From positions 353,646 through 417,645 of the forward strand of contig NZ_KI273144.1 in the NCBI RefSeq assembly GCF_000469585.1: a stretch of DNA of 64,000 nt, in the 5' to 3' direction. The notes under the pieces are model-generated. The model made no database searches and was not told the DNA's origin. It worked only from the letters and a program-made list of their open reading frames with translations. Position 1 is the first letter of the stretch, and every line of letters begins with the position of its first letter. Of this stretch, positions 45,101 to 54,100 are shown in pieces. This DNA comes from Chrysiogenes arsenatis DSM 11915 (GTDB lineage: Bacteria > Chrysiogenota > Chrysiogenetes > Chrysiogenales > Chrysiogenaceae). The position numbers and the translations under genes are program-made.

Positions 45101-48100
45101 TTAATTGCTACCGAGTGTCCGCTACCGCTGGCAACGCGCGTCCAAGTCGCCTCGCCCCCTACCTGAAGAGGAACATGCAGCTGACCAGAAACGTCACCGT
45201 TCCCTAACTGCCCACTGCTATTATCTCCCCATGACCAGAGGGTTCCATCATGCTGAATAGCGAGAACGTGTGTACTGTGAGTCACAGCTTGCGGGAGCAC
45301 TCGCTGCACGCGGTAGGTGCGGTTTCCATCCTCATATTCCATAACAAAGAGGTCGCCTTCTACGAGCTGTGCAAAAGATTCCTTGGTATCTCCAGTAAAA
45401 TCGGTGACGCGAGTAGTCGCGGCAGCAGGCCATACAGTGAGAGCACCGAGAAGATCACTGACGCTTCTGTCGCCATAAAGACTGATGTAACTGCCGTTGT
45501 TAATAACCACAAAACCAGAGTTTGGCGCTGCTTGCGCAAAAAGTGCGGGCTTTGCTATATACGATTCAGGGAAGATGATTTGTACTGGCAACGGCTCTTG
45601 CATCATTCCCGAACCGATACCAAGTTGGCCGACGCCATTATAGCCCCACGCCCACATCGTTCCGTCTTGCTTGACGCCAAATGAAGCGGCTGAGCTTGCT
45701 TCAGCATGCATCCATCCCGTGTCATCGCTATCGAAAACAATTACCGGGCTCAATACAGCGTAGTCGAAATTTCCGTTTCCAATTTGGCCGTCAGCGCCGT
45801 TCCCCCAGCCCCATAACGTGTTATCGGCTTGTTGTGCTAACATATGGCTGTTTCCAGCTGTAATTGCTGTCCAACTACTTTCGATACCAACGCGGCGAGG
45901 CGTACCAAGTGTCGCCGAATCGCCATGCCCTAACTGGCCATAGATCCCTTCGCCCCACGTCCATAGGGAACCATCAGCGCGAAGCGCTGCACTAAAGGAG
46001 CTTCCGGCAGCAACTGCCATCCAATCAGAGCTGTGTCCAACTCGCGCTGGAGCAAGAACATTTCCGGTTTGTATAACGCCGAGATTGGAGCCATATCCGT
46101 TATAGCCCCATGCCCACAAACTTCCATCCTCTTTGATGGCCAAGGCATGTTGATATCCAACAGCAAAGGTCAACCAATCAGTGTCAGAGCCTATTTGCAT
46201 TGGAGAAGAGACAGAAGGGATAACGGAACCGATCCCAAGCTGGCCAGCATCATTACCACCCCACGCCCAGAGCGTGCCATCGCTGCGAAGGGCAACGGAG
46301 AAATTGTAACCCGCACCGATTTCTTTCCAATCCGATCCCGTATCGACTTGAACTGGTATATTGCGGCTATAATCAGCACTGGCAATGCCAAGTTGTCCCA
46401 TGTGATTTAATCCCCAGCTCCAAAGCGTACCATCGCGTTTCAGGGCAAGGGAATGACCCTCCCCGGTGGCAACACGTATCCAGTTATTTTCACCACCGAG
46501 TTGTCCAGGCTGATTCCGTGTGCCGCCTTCCGTGCCATCTCCAAGCTGTCCGTTGCCGCTACTTCCCCACGTCCAAAGCGTACCATCTTCCTTAATCGCT
46601 ACCGTGTGAGACATGCCGGCTGCTATTTGCGACAGCGAACGATAAATGGTGTAGGTACGGGAAATCCCTTCGTAGGTGACCACAAGGCGATCCCCATTTA
46701 CCAGCACATCGCTTGTTGCCTTTGACACATCACTGCTATCACGTACATCGACCAGCCCATCGAATGACAGAGTAATAGAATCCAACAATTGCCCGGCTGC
46801 CATTTCCTCTGAATTGTGCTGATTGAGCACTATCATATTGCCATTGTAGTGTACCGAAATTCCTGACGCCGTTATGCTTTGTGCAAATAAAGCGGGCTCA
46901 GCAAGGTAAGAAGCTGGCAGTACCAAGAGCCTTGGTGTGGCCTCAGCCGTATAGGTAACCTCTACGGCTGGAAGTCCAAGTTGACCCGCATTATATCCCC
47001 ATGCCCAAAACGAACCATCAGCAGTGACGGCAAAAGATTGGGTTGCTGAACCAGCGACGGAAACCCAGTGGGACTCGTAAGTATCAATAACAAGGACAGG
47101 TTCCGTCTGAGCGTAGAACGTATTTCCATCTCCAAGCTGCCCTTGGTCATTTGCTCCCCATGCCCAAAGCGTCCCGTCGCTCGCCACAGCAAATGAGTGT
47201 TCGTTTCCAACCGCTATTGAATTCCATTCGAGTGATTCGGCAACTTGGGCAGGAGTGAGGTTTGATCCACCCATTCCTCCTTTGCCTAACTGGCCACGCA
47301 TGTCGTCGCCCCACGTCCAGAGTGTTTTATCGTGTTTGATGGCGAGCGTGTGGCCATATCCTGCTACTACACTTTGCCATCCCGCACCGTCACCGATGCG
47401 CACTGGAGCTAGGCGGTTGGTCGTCGAACCGTCGCCAAGCTGTCCATGGCCATTGTATCCCCATGTCCAGAGCGTGCCGTCGCTACGCAGAGCCACAGTG
47501 TGCATGGCTCCTGCATCTACTGCTACCCAGTTCGACCCGAGGCCAACCTGCATCGGAGTCTCTGTGGTAAGTGTATTGCCAAATCCAGATTGCCCATAAT
47601 AATTTCCGGTGTTCCAACTCCACAGTGTTCCATTGGACTTGAGTGCCATAACGTGGGAGTCGCCCAAGGCTACAGCCGTCCAATCTTTGTCTGCTCCTAT
47701 CTGGGAAGGTGATGCGGCCAGCGAACTTCCCCATGCCCAGAGTGTTCCGTCACTTCTCACCGCATAAGAGCGAGAATTATCGGCACTGACGTGGACCCAG
47801 TCAGTTTCTCCACTAATTTGAACAGGCTCAAAGCGGTGTTCATTTGAACCATCGCCGATTTGTCCACTGTAATTCTCACCCCACGCCCACAGCGTGCCAT
47901 CCGGCTTGATAGCCAACGCGTGCGAGCTGCTGGCAGAAACCTGTGGCCGGAAGTCTGTGATCATGTACGTGCGTGTCGCTCCGCCTTCAGTCAAGGTAAG
48001 CGTATCGTCTTGAGCAAGCATATCTTGTGATGTTTTCGGTGTCCCGTTGACATCCTTTATCGTTTCGATTGCATTGGAAGGCAACGTGAGACTTTCTAAG

Positions 48101-51100
48101 AAGTCAGCAATAGCAATATCACCGAGAGAGGCAGTATTCAGCGCGATGATATTATTTTGTTGGTCTATCGTTATATGCTTTCCGGTAAGCCATGTTTCAG
48201 ATGATCGCGCAAGCAAGGCGACTGTGGGCTCATGCAGTGTTAATTCTATAGGCTGTGGCGTAGTGGCCATAACGGTGTAGCCTATTCCAGCTTGGCCATC
48301 CATATTGCGTCCCCAGGCCCACAGTGTGCCATTGCGTCGTATAGCAAGTGAATGCTCCCGCCCAGCGCTGAGTGCTATCCAGTTTGAGTCCACACCTATC
48401 TGAACCGGAGCCAGCATGTTTGTGGTACTGCCATCGCCTATCTCTCCGTTAGCATTCAAGCCCCAACCCCAAAGAGAACCATTGCGCTTTATGGCCAGTA
48501 CGCGTTGACCCGACAGATCAATTGACTTCCAGTCGATATCCGTTCCAACTTGCATTGGGGTCAGTTGTGCTGCCGTATTACCGAGTCCAAGTTGGCCGAC
48601 AGTATTCGCTCCCCACGCCCATAAGGTGCCATTTGTTTTGAGGCCAACCGTAAAACCAGTACCAGCAACCACGGCAAGCCAATCAGTGTCAGTGCCAACT
48701 TGAACCGGATTTAGTTGAAGAGTAGTGTTTCCTACACCCAGTTCACCTGAGCTATTGTTTCCCCACGCCCACAGCGAGCCATCGGTTTTGATCGCCATAG
48801 TGTGCACTCTACCTGAACTGATAGAGTGCCAATCGCTAGCAGAACCGATTTGGATGGGCATATTTTTGAGATCCAATGTCCCGTCGCCAAGTTGACCACT
48901 TTGGTTGGCTCCCCACGCCCAGAGCGTTCCGTCAGTTTTCAGTGCAATGGCATGGTGGCTCGTTGCGGCAACATACTTCCAGTCATTATCGTTTCCAATT
49001 TGCGCTGGAGTATTTTGTGCGTCAAAATCACCTTTGCCAAGTTGTCCACTTTGGTTTGCACCCCATGCCCACAGCGTATTGTCACGCTTCAGTGCTACGG
49101 TGAAGTAGTGACCAGCATCAACGTGCTTCCAATCGTTAGCGCTCTCAATCTGCAGCGGGAAAAACTTATGGTCGACACTGCCATCGCCAATTTGACGCGA
49201 CTCGTTATTGCCCCAAGCCCACAGGGTGCCGTCGCTTTTCACTGCTGCGGAGTGATAGAATCCGCCGGAAATAACGGGTTTTATGCCAAAAATCGCATAT
49301 TCAAAGAACGTAATCCCATCCAACGTGATAACGACTTTATCACCATCTGCCAGCGGTACTCCTGCACCCTTTACATTGCCCAAAGCATCATGGATTTCGA
49401 TGGTTTCACTTCCAATCAGGGTAAGTTGATCGTAAAGAAGTGTTGTTGTCCATGCTGCAGCAATGTCAGATGTGTCGAGAATAAGCAGTTTGAGGTCAAA
49501 ATCGACAGAAATAGGTGAAGTTTCCAGCACTACTGGCTCGTAACGGAATACGTATTCTGCGGTAACCGTCTGATTTTCTGTAATGTTCAGGTACGAGCCA
49601 TTCCAGCCTGTAAACTCGTAATTGGAGCGAACCGGAATGGCAGGGGGAACAGCATTCTGCCCATGGTTCACGACAGTAGTCGCCAGCACAGTGCTGTCAT
49701 AGTCAATAAAGGTCACGGTATAGCTGCCAACAGCGTACTGCGCCGTGATGGTCATGTTGCCAGTGATATTACTAAAGTCAGCGGGGAGCCAACCGGCAAA
49801 ATTATAGCCGACTCGAGTTGGATCTGTTGGCGCTACTGCACTGGTACCGTGCTCCACGCTATCGCTTTTGAGTACGCTGCCGTCGTAGTCGACGAAGCTG
49901 ACGCTGTACTGATTGATCGCATACTGTGCAGTAATCGTTGTATTGCCAGTGATAGTACTAAAGTCAGCTGGGCTCCAACCAGTAAAGCTGTAGCCAGTTC
50001 TGGTGGGACTTGTTGGTGCTACTGCGGCGGCGCCGTATTCGACACTGTCGGTTGTTAGGGTAGTGCCGTCGTAATCAACGAAGCTCACGCTATACTGATT
50101 GATCGCATACTGCGCGGTGATCGTTGTATTGCCAGTGATGTTGCTAAAGTCAGATGGGCTCCAACCGGTGAAGCTGTAGCCAACTCTGGTGGGGCTTGTT
50201 GGTGCCACCGCCGCAGCGCCGTATTCGACACTGTCGGTTGTTAGGGTAGTGCCGTCGTAATCAACGAAGCTCACGCTGTAGCTATTGATCGCGTACTGCG
50301 CGGTAATCGTTGTATTGCCAGTGATGTTGGTAAAGTCAGATGGACTCCAACCGGTGAAGCTGTAGCCAGTTCTGGCGGGACTTGTTGGTGCCACCGCGGC
50401 GGCGCCGTATTCGACACTGTCGGTTTTTAGGGTAGTGCCGTCGTAATCAACGAAGTTCACAGCAAAGCTGTCGATGGCATACTGCGCGGTGATGGTCATG
50501 TTGCCAGTGATGTTGCTAAAGTTAGATGGGCTCCAACCGGTGAAGCTGTAGCCAGTTCTGGTTGGACTTGTTGGTGCCACCGCCGCAGCGCCGTATTCGA
50601 CACTGTCGGTTGTTAGGGTAGTGCCGTTATGATCGACAAAGCTCACCACAAAACTGTTGATCGCGTACTGTGCGGTAATCGTTGTATTGCCAGTGATGTT
50701 GCTAAAGTTAGATGGGCTCCAACCGGTGAAGGTGTAGCCAACTCTGATGGGGTTTGTTGGTGCTACCGCGGCGGCGCCGTATTCGACACTGTCGGTTTTT
50801 AGGGTAGTGCCGTCGTAATCAACGAAGTTCACAGCAAAGCTGTCGATGGCATACTGCGCGGTGATGGTCATGTTGCCAGTGATATTACTAAAGTCAGCTG
50901 GGCTCCAACCGGTGAAGCTGTAGCCAGTTCTGGTGGGGCTTGTTGGTGCCACCGCCGCAGCGCCGTATTCGACACTGTCAGCTTTGAGCGTTGCGCCGTT
51001 ATGATCGACAAAGCTCACAGCAAAGCTGTCGATGGCATACTGCGCGGTGATAGTCATGTTGCCAGTGATGTTGCTAAAGTTAGCTGGGCTCCAACCGGTG

Positions 51101-54100
51101 AAGGTGTAGCCAACTCTGGTTGGGTCAGTTGCTGGAGCTATCGCTGAACTGCCATATTCGACTGAGTCGGTTTTGAGCGTTGTGCCGTCGTAATCAACGA
51201 AGCTCACAGCAAAGCTGTTGATGGCATACTGTGCAGTAATCGTTGTATTGCCAGTGATAGTACTAAAGTCAGCTGGGCTCCAACCTGTAAAGGTGTAGCC
51301 TGTTCTGGTGGGACTTGTTGGTGCTACCGCAGCGGTGCCGTATTCTACCGTGTCGGTTGTTAGGGTAGTGCCGTTATAATCAACGAAGCTCACGCTGTAG
51401 CTATTGATCGTATACTGTGCGGTGATAGTCATGTTGCCAGTGATGTTGCTAAAGTTAGCTGGGCTCCAACCGGTGAAGGTGTAGCCAACTCTGGTTGGGT
51501 CAGTTGCTGGAGCTATCGCTGAACTGCCATATTCGACTGAGTCGGTTTTGAGCGTTGTGCCGTCGTAATCAACGAAGCTCACAGCAAAGCTGTTGATGGC
51601 ATACTGTGCAGTAATCGTTGTATTGCCAGTGATAGTACTAAAGTCAGCTGGGCTCCAACCTGTAAAGGTGTAGCCTGTTCTGGTGGGACTTGCTGGTGCT
51701 ACCGCGGCGGCGCCGTATTCGACACTGTCAGCTTTGAGCGTTGCGCCGTTATGATCGACAAAGCTCACCACAAAACTGTTGATCGCATACTGTGCGGTAA
51801 TCGTTGTATTGCCAGTGATATGACTAAAGTCAGATGGGCTCCAACCGGTAAAGGTGTAGCCTGTTCTGGTGGGACCTGTTGGTGCAATGGCCGCTTGGCC
51901 GTGTTGTATCGTATCAGCTTTCAGCACCGCTCCATCGTGATCCACAAAACTGACGCTGTAGCTACTCACAGGTTGTGGTTGATCTTTGGCTTGCACTATA
52001 AGAGTAAAACTCTGTGTCGCCAGCGTCTGCCCATCTTCTTGATACGTTCCAGTCACCTGGTAGGTATTTAAACTTACTCCAATAAGCGGAAAAGCACTGA
52101 TAGCACCGCTTGTAGGGAAACCCGCTATGGCAGGGCTGACGCTCCACCGGACGTTATTCAGGTAATTGGTACGCCCAAACACATAGGGTTGAACGGTAAG
52201 GGTTTCACTAATGTCTTTCGTAACACTTTGAAACGGGAGTATCAGACTGACTTGGTCGCTCACTACCTGTACAGTACGCTCCACCGTAGTGACCTTGCCA
52301 AGGTTGTTGGCAGTCGCCGTGATAGTATACGTTCCGGGGATCAGGTTCGGTATGTTCGCACTCCCAACTCCAGCAGTTACAATAATCGGACTTCGCCCAG
52401 GAAGAGAAAGTGTGAGTGGAAGGCTCTGGAGAGTACCGCTCATACTCTGTGCATATGCACTTGCGTAAGCGGTCAGATCGCCACTCGCAGCATTAACTGG
52501 CAATTTAAAAATTGCAGGTACAGTCAGTTGAACAACTGGTTGGTTAGCCTGTACCACCGTAATACGGCGAGTAGTACTGCCAACAAGCCCACGACTATTC
52601 GTCACTGTCAGTTCTACCGTATAGCTCTTGCTTGCTTCATCGGGCGCAAAGACAATATTCTGCGTATTAAAGATTGCCCGCTCCGCGGTTTCACCAAGAA
52701 TGACGGCATCGCTTCCTCCCCCTCTGATGCTCCAACGGTATTGAAGCGCATCAAGCCGTGGGTCGGAGCTCTGGCTTCCATTGAGAGTAAAGTTTTCGCG
52801 TTCATTCAGACGCACTTCGGCTGGAGCATTAATGGCAGCAACAGGAGCAGAACGGTTTGTAAAACGCTCTTGAACCTCTACTTGGGCATTGATCGCGGTG
52901 CTTTTGCCAGATGTGGCTGACATCGCCACCAGTTGAATCGTCGCTTGCCCAGGTTGCAGGGCACGTAAAGAAAGCGCACTACCCTGCGGTGCAAAAGTAA
53001 CAACATTCTCACCACTCACAAGACTCCAAGTGTAGATCATTTCTCCTGTATCGTCCGCGCTAAAAGCACTACCAAGAATAGTTCCACTGCCATAGAGCGA
53101 CCCATCGGTAATAGTCAAAATTTGACTTGAAGGAGTCAGATGCAATCGCGGAGCACCAAGCTCTTGAACAGTAAGGCGGAAAATATCTTTCGCCACAGTA
53201 GTGTTCGCACCATTTCGCACTGTAAGTTCGTATTCATGTTCGCCAGGAGAGAGACTTTGGATATTGATTCGACTCACACCACCCGCAGTGGTAAGCGCAG
53301 CATGAGCCTGCGAAGTCAAACCTCTCCAACTAATCAGCGGCGACCCACTACCAAGGTTATCGACCCGCGCCATCTGTGGCACTAGCGTATATGAGGCGTT
53401 CAGGGTTTTGAGCACCGATGCGGGGGCGGGGGCTTTAGCGAATGCTTTGGGTTTCAGTACATTGACAATATAATGCTCCGAATAACCACTGCTCTCACTG
53501 TTGGTTCCTTTGAGTCGCAAGATATATTCGTCGGCAGGGTTATCGGTTGGAACACTCCAGTCGATTGTCCCAGCCGAATAGCGGTAAACACGATTCGCTT
53601 CACCCGCGGGGCGTACAAATTCCAGCTCGACAGTATCATTGGTGGAGAGATTCGTGGAATTAGCGAAAGCTAAACCAAGGGTTTCACCGGGGCGCAACGC
53701 AAGTGTTGTGCGGGAAAGCGCCACAAACATTCGTGGTGCACTGGGAAGGCGTACCGTAATCTTCTGCGCGTCAGTGGTATCCCACGCCGTGCCAATCGCG
53801 GCACTGAAGGTGATATAATACTCCCCAGCAGCAGGAAAACTGTGCGTAAACATGTTTCCAGTAGCCGTTTGCAATACGGTAGTTTCATTACTGTCATACA
53901 GCGTCCATGTCTGTCCAATAGCTTGCCCACCACCTTGCTGGCGTGCTACTGCCCGCCCTTCAAGCGAAATTGTTGTGCCGACCGTAATGCTTGCCCCACT
54001 ACCGCGCGCAAAGCTCAAACTCACAAAAGGTTTGCTTTCAGGGTGGAAATAAAAAGCCTGTGCCTTGCGCTCACCATCTTTGATGAACATAATGGTATAA

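Noticed and set aside
49546-51965. CRISPR-like array
   Set aside because: The regular spacing comes from 186-bp coding repeats in an open frame, with no short repeat-unique spacer structure.
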